From positions 3,056,144 to 3,120,143 of the forward strand of contig NC_008260.1 of assembly GCF_000009365.1 (NCBI RefSeq): 64,000 nt of DNA, written 5' to 3'. Shown here piece after piece: positions 50,286-61,163 of this stretch; position 1 is the first letter of the stretch, and each line of letters starts with the position of its first letter. The DNA comes from Alcanivorax borkumensis SK2 (GTDB lineage: Bacteria > Pseudomonadota > Gammaproteobacteria > Pseudomonadales > Alcanivoracaceae). A program made the translations under genes and the position numbers. Under the pieces are notes generated by a model. That model had not been told where the DNA came from and did not search any database. It saw nothing but the letters and a program-made list of their open reading frames with translations.

Positions 50286-53200
50286 TCAACGGCTTTTGCG
50301 CATTTCCTGATCCAGTTGTTGGCTGACCGCATCCGCCGGTGTGGCATAGGGTGCCAGCCATTGATACAGCACCGGGATAATGAACAAGGTCAGCACGGTG
50401 GCAAACAATAACCCCCCGAGTATCACTACGCCGATGGTAAAACGACTTTCCGCACCAGCGCCGGTGGCCAGCACCAACGGCACAGCACCGAAGATAGTGG
50501 AGACCCCTGTCATCAATACTGGCCGAAAACGCACGATAGCACCTTCGTAGATAGCGTCTTTAACGCTGCGCCCCTGATCACGAAGCTGGTTGGCGAATTC
50601 CACAATTAGGATGCCATTTTTCGCCATCAGCCCGAGTAACATGATCATGCCAATCTGACTGTAAATGTTCAGGCTGTCACCGGTAATACTGATCGCAATT
50701 ACCGCACCTGCTAACGCCAGTGGCACCGTGAGCATGATAATTAACGGATGAATCCAACTTTCAAACTGGGCGGCCAGCACTAAAAACACGATCACCAACG
50801 CCAATGAAAAAGTCACCAAAATCGCTGACGCCGATTCCTTCAGTTCCTCGGCCATACCCTTGTAGCCAATACGCGCTTGCAGCGGTAACCGCTCCTTCGC
50901 TTTCGCTTCCACATAGCGCATGGCGGTGGCGAGGTCATAGCCATCGGCCAGATTGGCAGACAAAGTGATAGCCGGTAACCGGTCCACCCTGCGCAGCTCT
51001 GGTGCATCACCAGTGGTCGTCAGATTTACCACACTGGAGAATGGTACCAACCCACCATTGTCACTGCGCAGATAGATCGGCAGCACGTCCTCGGGAACTT
51101 CACTGGCGCTCTTTTCCGCTTCCAGTAGCACATCGTATTCCCTCCCCCGGTCCACATAGGTGGATACGGTGAGGGTGGCAAACATGGCCTGCAGGGTAGT
51201 GCCCACATCGGTGGCTGTGATCCCCAAATCTGCCGCCCGTTCACGATTCAAATTCACATCCAGCTGCGGCTGGGTCTGCTCAAAATCAGTATCGATGCTG
51301 ATCAAGTTGGGGTTTTCGCGCAGGGCCGCCATCAGAGTCTCGCTCCAAGCCAGCACCTGCTCATAGTCCGGCCCGGCCACCACCACTTCCAAAGCCTGGT
51401 CGAAGGCACTTTGCCCCAACCCCGGCGGATTGACCGCAAAGGCACGCAAGCCGGTGACTTGGGACAGTTGGCCGCGTAACTCGCTAACAATTTCCTGCTG
51501 AGTGCGTTCACGCTCTTGCCAATCTTTTAGCCGCACAATGGTAAACGCCCGCTCCGGCACACCACGAAAACCGATAATTGCCAGCACCCGCTCTGCCTCC
51601 CCCTTTTCCACCAGAGGGATCAGAATTTTTTCCAGTGCCCGAGTATGGTGCGCACCGTATTCCACGGTGGAGCCCTGCGGTGAGGTAGCAGGAATAATAA
51701 ACACGCCGCGATCTTCCGTAGGCGCCAGCGCTTGGGGGAGCTGCCGAAATAATAACGCTGCCACCAAACACAGCAGCACACACCCTAGCGCCAACGGCCA
51801 AGGGCTTTTCAACGTTCGTTGCAGAGCATTGGCGTAGGCTTGGTTTAACCGGGTAAGCCCGCGTTGAAGAACGTTGCTCTGGCCCTGCCTTTCTTTATGA
51901 CTGTGGCGGTGCAGCCAGCGTGAACACAACATCGGAGCCAAGCTCAGCGCCACGATGCTGGAAATAATCACCGCCGAGGCCAGTGTAAAACCAAACTCAC
52001 TAAACAGCCGGCCCACATCGCCTCCCATAAAGGAGATGGGCACAAACACCGCTACTAATGTCAGCGTCGTGGCCACCACAGCAAACGCAACCTGACGGGC
52101 ACCGAGATACGCTGCCACCAGCCGTGACTCACCTTCGTCGATACGACGCTGAATGTTTTCCAGCATCACAATGGCATCGTCCACCACCAGGCCAATGGCC
52201 AGTATCAACGCCAGCAAAGTCAGTACGTTGATGGAAAAATCCATCACCCCGAACCCGATAAAAGCACCAATCACAGACACTGGAATAGTCACCGCCGGAA
52301 TCAAGGTAGCCCGCAGGTTACCCAGGAAGGCAAAAATCACCGCTATCACCAGTACCACGGAAATGCCCAGGGTAATCAGCACTTCACGAATAGAGGCCCG
52401 AATAAACAAGGACTCATCAGAATTGATGTCTAGCTGGATATCCGCCGGCAGGTTGTCACGCACGGCCACAATTTCTTCGCGCACCCGGTCTGATACTGCT
52501 ACCGTGTTGGCTTTAGACTGACGCACCACACCTAGCCCAATAGCCGTTTGGCCATTAGCACGGAGCACCGAATCATCGTTTTCCACGCCCAGCGCCACCC
52601 GCGCCACATCCCCTAAGCGCAACAAATAATCCCCCTGACGGCTAACCACCAGGTTTTCAAAAGCCTGCACCGTGGCCAGACGATTATCTGCGCGAATGGT
52701 AAAAGCCCGGGATTCCGATTCCAGCTTACCCGCCGGCAGCTCCACATTATTGTTACGCAGAGCCTGCTCGATATCGGTGACGGTAACCTGATTGGCCGCC
52801 ATACTCTGGCGATCCAGCCACACCCGCATGGCATAACGGCGCTCACCGCCGATAATCACTTCCGACACACCATCGAGCATCGCAAAGCGGTCCACCAATG
52901 ATCGTTCAGCAAAGTCCGTGAGTTCCTGGGGAGCTAGGCTACTGCTGGTCAACGTAACCCAGATAATGGGCCGAGCATCTGCATCGGCCTTGGCGATAAC
53001 CGGGGATTCAGCTTCTTCAGGTAAACGGTTTAGCACCCGAGACACCGCATCACGCACGTCATTGGCGGCGATATCCACATCCCGCTCAAGGGTAAATTCT
53101 ACCGTTGTGCGGGCGGAACCCAGCCGACTACGCGACTCAATCTTACGCACCCCTTCCACTCCGGAAATCGCGCCTTCAATAACCTGAATAATCTGGGTAT

Positions 53201-53378
53201 CGATGACTTCCGGCGCGGCACCAGCGTAATCCACACTGACCGACACTTCCGGCGGGTCGATATCCGGATATTCCCGGATTGGCAATTTTAGCAAGGCGCT
53301 AACGCCAAACACCACGATCAGCAGGCTGATAACGGTGGCAAAGACCGGTCGTTTAATAGAAACATCCGACAGGATCAT
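50286..53378 (-). CDS. RND-family multidrug efflux transporter (inner-membrane pump)
   Basis: 1030 residues of the HAE1 group: 12 helices with two large periplasmic loops. Opening MILSDVSIKRPVFATVISLL, the proton-relay Asp pair in LALILAIGLVVDDAIVMLEN and the second-half block GLMAKNGILIVEFANQLRD are typical. Substrates cannot be read from the sequence; the outer-membrane channel gene is not adjacent. Its start overlaps the adaptor stop by four bases (ATGA). Confidence 0.94.
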   Translation of the reverse strand: MILSDVSIKRPVFATVISLLIVVFGVSALLKLPIREYPDIDPPEVSVSVDYAGAAPEVIDTQIIQVIEGAISGVEGVRKIESRSRLGSARTTVEFTLERDVDIAANDVRDAVSRVLNRLPEEAESPVIAKADADARPIIWVTLTSSSLAPQELTDFAERSLVDRFAMLDGVSEVIIGGERRYAMRVWLDRQSMAANQVTVTDIEQALRNNNVELPAGKLESESRAFTIRADNRLATVQAFENLVVSRQGDYLLRLGDVARVALGVENDDSVLRANGQTAIGLGVVRQSKANTVAVSDRVREEIVAVRDNLPADIQLDINSDESLFIRASIREVLITLGISVVLVIAVIFAFLGNLRATLIPAVTIPVSVIGAFIGFGVMDFSINVLTLLALILAIGLVVDDAIVMLENIQRRIDEGESRLVAAYLGARQVAFAVVATTLTLVAVFVPISFMGGDVGRLFSEFGFTLASAVIISSIVALSLAPMLCSRWLHRHSHKERQGQSNVLQRGLTRLNQAYANALQRTLKSPWPLALGCVLLCLVAALLFRQLPQALAPTEDRGVFIIPATSPQGSTVEYGAHHTRALEKILIPLVEKGEAERVLAIIGFRGVPERAFTIVRLKDWQERERTQQEIVSELRGQLSQVTGLRAFAVNPPGLGQSAFDQALEVVVAGPDYEQVLAWSETLMAALRENPNLISIDTDFEQTQPQLDVNLNRERAADLGITATDVGTTLQAMFATLTVSTYVDRGREYDVLLEAEKSASEVPEDVLPIYLRSDNGGLVPFSSVVNLTTTGDAPELRRVDRLPAITLSANLADGYDLATAMRYVEAKAKERLPLQARIGYKGMAEELKESASAILVTFSLALVIVFLVLAAQFESWIHPLIIMLTVPLALAGAVIAISITGDSLNIYSQIGMIMLLGLMAKNGILIVEFANQLRDQGRSVKDAIYEGAIVRFRPVLMTGVSTIFGAVPLVLATGAGAESRFTIGVVILGGLLFATVLTLFIIPVLYQWLAPYATPADAVSQQLDQEMRKSR

Positions 53379-54544
53379 GCCGCCGCCTCATTAACAGCCG
53401 AATCATTCGGTTGCGGCTCCCCAAAGGGAGCATCGTCTGCTGGCTCCGAGTTCAGCAACACCCGCTGGCCGGGCAGCAATGCCTCCGGATCATCAATCAC
53501 CTTTACCGGCTGACCGCTGCCGAGCCGGGAGTGGCCATTGACGACTACGTCCGGTTTATCCGTTAGGCCACTGGTGACTTCCACCCAGCCATCACGGCGC
53601 CCGCCCAAGGTAACCGGATGACGCCGCGCCCGGTTATCCTTGCTCACGGTGAACACATAGCTCTGCGCGCCCTGGGTGATAACTGCCTGCTCCGGCACCA
53701 GCAAGGCATCGCGTTGCGCTAATTGCACAGACACTCGCAAAAACTGCCCAGGCAATAACTGGCCCTGAGGATTATTCAATCGCGCACGCACAGTGAGGCT
53801 ACGGCTGCTACTGTTCACTCGCGAATCCAGATGGGTAATGCTCCCTTCAAAGGCCTGATTTTCAAACGCTGAATTGCGGATCTGCACCGGCAAACCAACA
53901 GCCAACTTAGCCAAGTAGCGTTCTGGTATCTGGAAATCCACTTCCAAATGCCCCACATTATCCAGCGTCGTGATCGGATCACCGGTCTGCAGATAAGCGC
54001 CAGGGTCCACCTGTCGAAGACCCAACACGCCGGCAAATGGGGCGCGGATGGTATGGTCACTGAAATTGGCGCGGGCGACATCCCGGCTGGCTTCAGCGGC
54101 TTCCAAAGTAGTGCGGAACGTATCTACCTCGGACTGGGAAATGGCGCGCCGATCCACCAATTGCTGGCCACGACGATAGTCGTCCTTGGCACGCTGGTAC
54201 TCCGCTTCAGCGCGAGCGAGTTCAGCGCGGGCGTTGCGGTCATCCAAGGTCACCAGCAATTGCCCGCGCGTGACTTGCTGACCCTGCTGGAAGTGGATTT
54301 CCGCTACCCGCCCTGGTACTTCTGCCAACAGCACAACGGCCTGAGCAGCACGAGCGGTGCCCACAGCTTCTACCCGGTCATAGAGAGGACGCTCGATACT
54401 CGGCGCTAAGTTCACCGCCGTCGGCGGGCGCGAGCCCATGGGCGCCTGTTCCGTGGGCCAAAACCACCACACAGCAACCCCCACCAGTACTAACAGCACC
54501 AGCCCCGCGATAATCCGCGCCATGCCACTCTCCATTATTTTCAT
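53375..54544 (-). CDS. RND efflux periplasmic adaptor (membrane-fusion protein)
   Basis: 389 residues with one N-terminal membrane anchor (IIAGLVLLVLVGVAVWWFW), a lipoyl/biotinyl-like LLAEVPGRVAEIHFQQGQQVTRGQLLVTLD, a coiled-coil hairpin and a C-terminal beta-barrel. Links the RND pump to an outer-membrane channel. GGAGAG before an ATG at 54523 may mark the true start (382 residues). Operon with the pump. Confidence 0.92.
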   Translation of the reverse strand: MKIMESGMARIIAGLVLLVLVGVAVWWFWPTEQAPMGSRPPTAVNLAPSIERPLYDRVEAVGTARAAQAVVLLAEVPGRVAEIHFQQGQQVTRGQLLVTLDDRNARAELARAEAEYQRAKDDYRRGQQLVDRRAISQSEVDTFRTTLEAAEASRDVARANFSDHTIRAPFAGVLGLRQVDPGAYLQTGDPITTLDNVGHLEVDFQIPERYLAKLAVGLPVQIRNSAFENQAFEGSITHLDSRVNSSSRSLTVRARLNNPQGQLLPGQFLRVSVQLAQRDALLVPEQAVITQGAQSYVFTVSKDNRARRHPVTLGGRRDGWVEVTSGLTDKPDVVVNGHSRLGSGQPVKVIDDPEALLPGQRVLLNSEPADDAPFGEPQPNDSAVNEAAA

Positions 54545-54775
54545 TCAAACCGAGACTGATTGAAGCACATCAGTGTAACGTTAAATTATGCAAGCAATGT
54601 GTAGCACGCCTTAAAGGACCGCTGAAAACCCCTTGCATGCTGCGTCTTTCAGGCTGGGGGACAATCTGCACCCACACGAGGCAAAGAAAGCACGATTTTC
54701 AAGATGTTCCCTACGAAGGAGCTAAATACGACCATGCATCCATCCATAGAAAACGACGCTTTACGATAAAAAAGA

Positions 54776-54800
54776 AAAGCCCACCAAAATGGCGGGCTTT
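54776..54800 (-). terminator. Terminator of the acyl-CoA ligase gene
   Basis: AAAGCCCGCC-ATTTT-GGTGGGCTTT hairpin followed on the minus strand by TTCTTTTTT. The rest of 54545-54830 shows no gene. Confidence 0.82.
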
Positions 54801-54830
54801 GTATCTTAGCGCTTGGCCTATTGCGTCTAG

Positions 54831-56462
54831 CTAAACCATTTCGGCACGCATCTTTTTCTTGTCGAGTTTACCTACGGATGTTCTTGGTAACTCATCAACG
54901 AAGATCACTCGATCGGGAATCCCGTAACGGCTGATCACACCCTTCTCGGCATAATCAGCAACCAGTGCCTTGATGCTGTCTTCATCGACTTCACCATTTT
55001 TTACCACCAGCGCCACCGGGCGCTCGCCCCATTTTTCATCGGGCACGCCAACCACCGCGCACTCGCCTGCGCCGGGATGCTGTAGTACTAGGCTTTCTAG
55101 GTCGATGGAAGACACCCATTCACCGCCCGTCTTGATCACATCCTTGATACGGTCGACGATTTTCAACCAACCGTCATCGGACATCACCGCTACGTCACCG
55201 GTATGCAACCAACCACCGTGCCACAACTCTTCAGATTTTGCCGGATCTTTCAGGTAACCCTGAGTCAGCCACGGGGCGCGCACGACCACTTCACCCTGGC
55301 TCTCACCATCGTGGGGCACGTCATTCATTTCTCCATCGACAATACGCAACTGCACCATGGCTACCGGGCGGCCTGTGCGGGTGCGGTAATCCACCTGGGT
55401 CTCCAGGCCCGCCTTTTCCAGTTCTGGGGTCAACAGAGCCAGGGTCAACAGCGGGCAAGTTTCGCTCATACCGTAACCGGTGTAGATATCGATGCCGCGT
55501 TTAAGCGCTTTCGTGGCCATCGCCTTGGGCAAGGCGGAACCACCAATAATGACTTTCCAGCCGCTCAGATCGACGCTCTCGGCCGCTTCCGACTGCAATA
55601 ACATTTGGATGATCGTGGGCACACAGTGTGAAAAAGTGACTTTGTGGGTGGCCAGCAGCCGGAGCAAAGTGGCCGGCTCATAGCGACCCGGATAGACCTG
55701 CTTTACACCCATCAAGGTCGCCATGTACGGAATGCCCCATGCATGCACATGGAACATGGGCGTGATCGGCATATAGACGTCATTTTCATTGAAGCGCCCT
55801 TGCCCGACACCGGCAATAGTATTGCGAGCAGCAAAAGTATGCAGCACCAGCTGACGGTGGGAGAAATACACTCCCTTGGGCAGACCCGTGGTGCCGGTAG
55901 TGTAAAAAGTGGTGGCGCGGGTGTTTTCGTCCAGCTCAGGGAAATCGTACTGAGCCGGCGCCTTGGCCAGCAGCTCTTCGTATTCACCCGCTAACGGCAG
56001 GCTGTCACTCCCTTTCACCCCACTGTCGTCGAGTAGGATGTAGGTTTTCACCGTTTCGATACGGTCTTTAATCTCTTCCAGGGTCGACAGAAATTCACTG
56101 TTAACCAGGATCGCATCATCTTCGGCGTGGTTGATGGTGTAAAGAATCTGCTCCGGGCTTAGGCGTACATTCACTGTATGCAGCACGGCACCCATCATCG
56201 GGATGGCAAAAAATGCTTCTAGATAACGGTTAGTATCCCACTCCATCACCGCCACCGTATCGCCGGGCTTGACGCCTTGGGCTGCCAACACACCCGCCAA
56301 ACGGTGTATTCGCTCATTTAATTCACGATAGGTTAAAGTGCGATCACCATAAGTAATGGTCTGATCCGGGGACTTGAGTACTCCGGCTGCGAGAATATGG
56401 TTGATGACTAAGGATGACTCCACCGCAGAGTCGCTGCGAGTGATGTTCACTTGACTACTCAT
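54831..56462 (-). CDS. Fatty acyl-CoA synthetase (AlkK-like)
   Basis: 543-residue AMP-binding enzyme activating fatty acids with ATP and CoA. P-loop [38 protein letters not shown] and the C-terminal [13 protein letters not shown] and [14 protein letters not shown] (catalytic Lys) are present. The length and [11 protein letters not shown] block match AlkK of the OCT plasmid, but it lies 43 kb from the alk operon, and many paralogues exist, so the symbol is left open. An ACTGACGCTCAGT inverted repeat lies at 56526-56538 upstream. Confidence 0.92.
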   Translation of the reverse strand: MSSQVNITRSDSAVESSLVINHILAAGVLKSPDQTITYGDRTLTYRELNERIHRLAGVLAAQGVKPGDTVAVMEWDTNRYLEAFFAIPMMGAVLHTVNVRLSPEQILYTINHAEDDAILVNSEFLSTLEEIKDRIETVKTYILLDDSGVKGSDSLPLAGEYEELLAKAPAQYDFPELDENTRATTFYTTGTTGLPKGVYFSHRQLVLHTFAARNTIAGVGQGRFNENDVYMPITPMFHVHAWGIPYMATLMGVKQVYPGRYEPATLLRLLATHKVTFSHCVPTIIQMLLQSEAAESVDLSGWKVIIGGSALPKAMATKALKRGIDIYTGYGMSETCPLLTLALLTPELEKAGLETQVDYRTRTGRPVAMVQLRIVDGEMNDVPHDGESQGEVVVRAPWLTQGYLKDPAKSEELWHGGWLHTGDVAVMSDDGWLKIVDRIKDVIKTGGEWVSSIDLESLVLQHPGAGECAVVGVPDEKWGERPVALVVKNGEVDEDSIKALVADYAEKGVISRYGIPDRVIFVDELPRTSVGKLDKKKMRAEMV

Positions 56463-56689
56463 AACTTGCTCCGTTCCCTTGTTATTCTGCCGTTCACGGG
56501 AAGGACCCCCCTACCCGTTAGTATGACTGACGCTCAGTACTGCCATAAATCCGAACTTGGGCCATCCGCCGCCAGGCCGCTAGGTTACCAAATCCCACCC
56601 AGGTAGACACCCCGCCGAACGCTCACTTCAAGGAATCACTTCCAATGATTATGTTCTGCAAGTAGTAATGTACCCAGGGATAAACGCAA

Positions 56690-58078
56690 TCATCCTTTTA
56701 AAGGATGCGTCAGGTCCTTTGGATCCAGCAGCTGCTCTAATTTCTGCCTAGATAGACCAGACTGTTCTTCGGCTACCTCCAGTACCGGCCTGCCGCTAGC
56801 AAACGCTTCTTTAGCAATTTTCGCTGCTTTTTCATAACCAATCACAGGGTTCAGGGCCGTGACTAAAATAGGGTTCTTACCCACCCCTTCAGCCAATCGA
56901 GCTTCATTGAAAGTCATCCCTTTAATCGCTCGCTCAGCCAGATTAGTGCAGCTATTGCCTAACCACTCTGTCATATCCAACAAGTTACTGGCCACCAGCG
57001 GTAACATCACATTGAGCTGGAAATTGCCGCTCTGGGCGGCAATAGCATTGGCCTGATCCAAACCCATAACCTGAGTTGCCACCATAGTGGCAGACTCACA
57101 AATAACCGGGTTCACTTTGCCAGGCATAATCGACGAACCCGGCTGAGTAGCCGGTAATTGAATCTCACCAAGCCCATGAGTAGGCCCGGAATTCATCCAG
57201 CGCAAATCGTTACTGATCTTCATCAACACCACAGCAATACCACGCAGCGCTGCCGATAATGCCAACGGACCATCCAGCGCGCTCTGCGCTACAAAGGGGT
57301 GCGGTAAGGCCCGAAATGCCAGGCCAGTTTCATCTGCTAGCTTGCTGGCAAAGGTCTCACCGAACGCTGGATGCGCGTTGATGCCACTCCCCACGGCCGT
57401 CCCCCCTTGGGGTACGGCCAACAAGGCGTCGCGCGCACCGGCCACACGCCCGCAAGCATCCTGCAACTGCATCGCCCAGGTTTGCAGTTCCTGCTCGACC
57501 GTCACTGGCATAGCATCCATAAGGTGGGTGCGCCCGGTTTTCACCGTCTCCCGATGCTCCCGAGCGCGCAGTCCCAGCTCGACGATCAGCTGCTCCAGCG
57601 CAGGAATCAGGTGTTCGGTCACGGCTAACGCCGCAGACACATGGATGGCGGTGGGAATAGTGTCGTTACTGCTCTGTCCCAAATTCACATCATCATTGGG
57701 ATGAATCGAAGCCCCCGCTTCTTCGCACAGATGAGCAATCACCTCATTAACGTTCATATTGGTGCTAGTGCCGGAACCCGTTTGAAAGATATCAACAGGA
57801 AACTGATCGCCATGGTGACCCGCCAACAAGTCATTACAGGCCCCAACAATGGCCACTGCTTTATTGGAAGGCAATTCTCCCAGCTCCCGGTTTGCTTCAG
57901 CCGCACAACGCTTAATGTGCACCACCGCCTGAATAAACCGTGGCGGAAGCGTGCGGCCGCTAATAGGAAAGTTATCCACCGCCCGCTGTGTCTGTGCCCC
58001 CCAGCGAGCTCTACTTGGAACCGCTATCTCTCCCAAGGAGTCCGTTTCGATGCGAGTATCAGAGTGATCCGTGGACAT
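56690..58078 (-). CDS. fumC: Class II fumarate hydratase
   Basis: 462 residues; hydrates fumarate to malate. Signature GSSIMPGKVNP, TGSGTSTNMNVNEVIA and GRTHLMDAMPVTVEQE (catalytic His) are present. The ATG at 58078 with GCAGGAGGCA upstream gives the usual N-terminus; the frame is open to 58228. Followed by only a weak CATCC/GGATG hairpin. Confidence 0.96.
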   Translation of the reverse strand: MSTDHSDTRIETDSLGEIAVPSRARWGAQTQRAVDNFPISGRTLPPRFIQAVVHIKRCAAEANRELGELPSNKAVAIVGACNDLLAGHHGDQFPVDIFQTGSGTSTNMNVNEVIAHLCEEAGASIHPNDDVNLGQSSNDTIPTAIHVSAALAVTEHLIPALEQLIVELGLRAREHRETVKTGRTHLMDAMPVTVEQELQTWAMQLQDACGRVAGARDALLAVPQGGTAVGSGINAHPAFGETFASKLADETGLAFRALPHPFVAQSALDGPLALSAALRGIAVVLMKISNDLRWMNSGPTHGLGEIQLPATQPGSSIMPGKVNPVICESATMVATQVMGLDQANAIAAQSGNFQLNVMLPLVASNLLDMTEWLGNSCTNLAERAIKGMTFNEARLAEGVGKNPILVTALNPVIGYEKAAKIAKEAFASGRPVLEVAEEQSGLSRQKLEQLLDPKDLTHPLKG

Positions 58079-58193
58079 GGTCTGCCTCCTGCCAACATTA
58101 AAAACTCGTTCGGTCTTATGATGGCACGGCAACAAGCCAGATTCATTAGAAGTGCAATCAACACATATACCGTTTCGGCAACCCGCTGAAAGC

Positions 58194-58802
58194 TTATTCC
58201 GCCTGCATGGAAAGCAGGCTCTGCGCAATATCCTCGGCTAACAACTTCAACTCTTCCTGATCACCGGATCGTTGGGCAAATGCACGTAACCCCATCACTT
58301 CACACTGCAGTCTTCGTGCTAAACGATCCGGCTGATGAGCAGAAAGATCCGGATCTCGAATTTGCCCTGCTTCATGTGCCTCAGTAAAAGCTTGCCGAAA
58401 AATACGTTCCATATCGGCCAACCGCGTTTCAATTTTTCTCTGCAGTGCAGGCGTTTCATCTCCGGTTTCCAATAAACCTTTTACTAGCATACATGCCCGA
58501 GAAGGCGGGTTTATGTCGCGCAGATTACCTAGTTCATGTACATAATCTGCCAAGCCCTCAAGAGGAGTGCCCTTTTCTTTCAATTTTTCGAGAAAACCTC
58601 TGCCTATAGTTCCGGCATACAGATCCAACGCCTGGCTGTAGAGCGACTCTTTATTGCCAAAAGCGGCATAAATACTACCCGGGCGCATATTCAGCGTGTG
58701 CTCAATATCTTTGAGCGTGGTGCCATGAAACCCTTTCTGCCAGAACAGAGTCATGGCCTTTTCCAGGCAATCTTGTCGATCATACGCCACTACTCTGGGC
58801 AT
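58194..58802 (-). CDS. TetR-family transcriptional repressor
   Basis: 202 residues. N-terminal helix-turn-helix CLEKAMTLFWQKGFHGTTLKDIEHTLNMRPGSIYAAFGNKESLYSQAL; C-terminal ligand domain with PSRACMLVKGLLETGDE, as in the group controlling AhpD-like or electrophile-response genes. ATG at 58802 follows GGGGGAG; the frame is open to 58886. Divergent from the AhpD-like gene, with two palindromes between them. Confidence 0.9.
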   Translation of the reverse strand: MPRVVAYDRQDCLEKAMTLFWQKGFHGTTLKDIEHTLNMRPGSIYAAFGNKESLYSQALDLYAGTIGRGFLEKLKEKGTPLEGLADYVHELGNLRDINPPSRACMLVKGLLETGDETPALQRKIETRLADMERIFRQAFTEAHEAGQIRDPDLSAHQPDRLARRLQCEVMGLRAFAQRSGDQEELKLLAEDIAQSLLSMQAE

Positions 58803-58847
58803 AGATGCTCCCCCTTCACACAGATAATAAAAGAGTCTAACAATAGC

Positions 58848-58861
58848 TGAGTGATCACTCA
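58848..58861. promoter_or_regulatory. Palindromic operator 1 for the TetR regulator
   Basis: TGAGTGATCACTCA is a perfect 14-base palindrome, 46 bases from the tetR start. Its half-site recurs in operator 2. Probable autoregulatory site. Confidence 0.7.
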
Positions 58862-58908
58862 AAATACTATTGCAGGTCATGATCACTATGTTAGGGTGGC
58901 ACCGTTAT

Positions 58909-58922
58909 TGAGTGGTTGCTCA
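58909..58922. promoter_or_regulatory. Palindromic operator 2 for the TetR regulator
   Basis: TGAGTGGTTGCTCA has the same outer half-sites (TGAG/CTCA) as operator 1, 41 bases from the AhpD-like start. Two copies in one intergenic region support a cognate binding site for the adjacent repressor. Confidence 0.65.
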
Positions 58923-58962
58923 AATATAAAACCGCTCAATTAACCGATACAAAGGAGCAATT

Positions 58963-59529
58963 ATGACCGATTTCACTCTTCACACCGATGAAACAGCCCC
59001 CGAAGCTAGCTTGACCTTACTGAAAGAATCGCAAAAAAGCTTTGGTATGATTCCCAATCTGCATGCGGTAATGGCGGAAGCGCCAGGATTGTTAGAGGGG
59101 TATCAGAAACTGCACGCTCTTTTTCTAGAAACGAGCTTTACTGACGAAGAAGTGACGGTGGTATGGCAAACTATCAATGTAGAACACGCCTGCCATTACT
59201 GCGTCCCAGCCCATACCGGCATTGCCAAATCCATGGACGTTGACGATAGCATTACCAATGCATTGCGCGACAAAACACCGTTGCCCACCGACAAACTCGA
59301 AGCCTTGCGCGATTTCACTTTATCGGTGGTCCGTGATCGCGGTGAGGTGGATGAAAAAACGGTGCAGGCTTTCTTGGACGCAGGCTATGAAAAACGGCAT
59401 ATCCTGGAAATCATTCTCGGCGTGTCTCAGAAGGTGATGAGCAATTACACTAACCACCTGGCCAACACTCCAGTTGATAAGCCGTTCAAAAAATTTGAAT
59501 GGCATGCCGATAGTACGCCATCATCTTAA
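58963..59529 (+). CDS. AhpD-like / carboxymuconolactone-decarboxylase-family protein
   Basis: 188 residues. The redox motif HACHYCVPAHT (CxxC about residues 77-80 followed by His) and the helical surroundings are those of AhpD-like peroxidase-related proteins. Probably reduces peroxides or another electrophile. Controlled by the divergent TetR repressor, judging from the operators. AAGGAG precedes the ATG. Confidence 0.88.
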   Translation: MTDFTLHTDETAPEASLTLLKESQKSFGMIPNLHAVMAEAPGLLEGYQKLHALFLETSFTDEEVTVVWQTINVEHACHYCVPAHTGIAKSMDVDDSITNALRDKTPLPTDKLEALRDFTLSVVRDRGEVDEKTVQAFLDAGYEKRHILEIILGVSQKVMSNYTNHLANTPVDKPFKKFEWHADSTPSS

Positions 59530-59537
59530 TGCAACGC

Positions 59538-59575
59538 CTTTACCTGCTTCACCCTTGACCGTGGGGCAGGTAAAG
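59538..59575 (+). terminator. Hairpin after the AhpD-like gene
   Basis: CTTTACCTGC and GCAGGTAAAG form a 10-bp perfect stem around an 18-base loop, 9 bases past the stop. The following ATTTCCCC is only weakly T-rich. Confidence 0.5.
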
Positions 59576-59679
59576 ATTTCCCCTCGCTACTCGCGTCCCT
59601 CTCATGGCAATAAGCCTAACAAGCCCATAGTTACTCCCAAGAAAAAGCGTCGCTATGGTTAGCGGGTAACGTTGCTTGA

Positions 59680-61050
59680 TTATTTACCGATACAAAATGA
59701 TGAAAAAATACGACCTAAAAGATCATCCGCCGTAAATACTCCGGTGATCTCTTCTAGTGCCTTCTGAGCAGCACGAAGGTCTTCAGCTAACAATTCTCCA
59801 GCAGCCTGACCATGCAGTTGTTGCTCACCACTTTCCAATGCCATCAGCGCTTTCTCAAGAGCGGTAATATGGCGACGACGGGCAGAAAAACGGCTTTGGC
59901 CTTCCCCCTGATAACCCGCAACCTGCTTCAAATGGCCGCGCAACGCATCCAAGCCCTCGCCATTGGCCGCGGAAATCACAAAAGCCCCATCAGCACGCGG
60001 ACCCGTTGATAATCCTGACAAATCGGCTTTATTGAGCACTACGGTTACCGGTAAGTCCAAATTTTCCAATTGCTGTTGGCTTTGCGGCAACAGATCGTGG
60101 AGATTGTGAATATCGTCTAGCGGATCACGGGAATCCACCATGACCAACAAACGATCAGCCTTACGCATTTCAGCGTAAGCGCGGCGGATACCCTCCTGTT
60201 CCACCACATCGGCACTGTCGCGTAGCCCAGCGGTATCAATCAGGTTCAAGGGCATACCATCCAACTGAATGGACTCACGCAGTACATCCCGAGTGGTGCC
60301 GGCAATATCAGTGACGATAGCCGCATCAAAACCGGCCAGAGCATTCATCAATGATGATTTTCCCGCGTTCGGTTTACCAGCAATCACCAAGGTCATACCT
60401 TCGCGTACCAACCGTCCTTGATTGGCTTCACCGAGCACCCGCAGGCACTGCTTGCGTACCGCCCTAAGATCACTAGCGACCTTACCATCAGACAGGAAGT
60501 CAATTTCTTCTTCCGGGAAATCGATGGCTGCCTCCACATAGATGCGCAGGCCAATCAGTGCTTCCACCAGTTGATTTACTTCAGCAGAAAAAACCCCTTG
60601 TAAAGAATGTAGCGCCGCCCTCGCGGAGGCAGCCGTGCCCGCATCAATCAAATCGGCGATAGCTTCCGCCTGGGTTAGATCCATCTTGTCGTTAAGGAAA
60701 GCCCGCTGGGAAAATTCACCGGCACGGGCCTGCCGAGCCCCCGCCTCAATACATGTGGCCACCAACATGTCTAAAATTACCGGGCCACCGTGCCCCTGCA
60801 ACTCGACCACATCTTCCCCGGTAAAAGAGTGAGGGGCGGGAAAGCTGATCACCAAACCTTCATCCAGAACGTCACCATCCTGATTGCGAAAGCGACAAAA
60901 ATGCGCCAACCGTGGGGAAAGTAACCGCTCACCAACAATGGATGACGCTATGCTTAGCGCCTGCGGGCCGGAAAGGCGTACCACACCGACACCGCCCCGC
61001 CCGGGAGCAGTAGCAATGGCAACAATGGTATCTGGAGACGAAGTGAGCAT
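59680..61050 (-). CDS. mnmE: tRNA modification GTPase MnmE
   Basis: 456 residues; partner of MnmG in tRNA U34 modification. Tetrahydrofolate-binding N-terminus ([21 protein letters not shown]), G domain with [22 protein letters not shown] and NKAD, and the C-terminal CIGK with its essential Cys. Full length. Confidence 0.97.
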
Positions 61051-61094
61051 AGGCTGATTATAGAAAGCACTCGACGTTTGATGCTAGACGTGGC

Positions 61095-61140
61095 CAGAAA
61101 AGAGTAAAGCCGGTCGTGAGACCGGCTTTACTCTTTTCTG
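61095..61140. terminator. Perfect 21-bp bidirectional terminator between yidC and mnmE
   Basis: Two 21-base complementary arms around a GTGA loop, with AAAAGAG/CTCTTTT ends. Unusually long and without mismatch; it ends yidC transcription. Confidence 0.88.
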
Positions 61141-61163
61141 CAGCCAACGTCCTACGACGTGCG

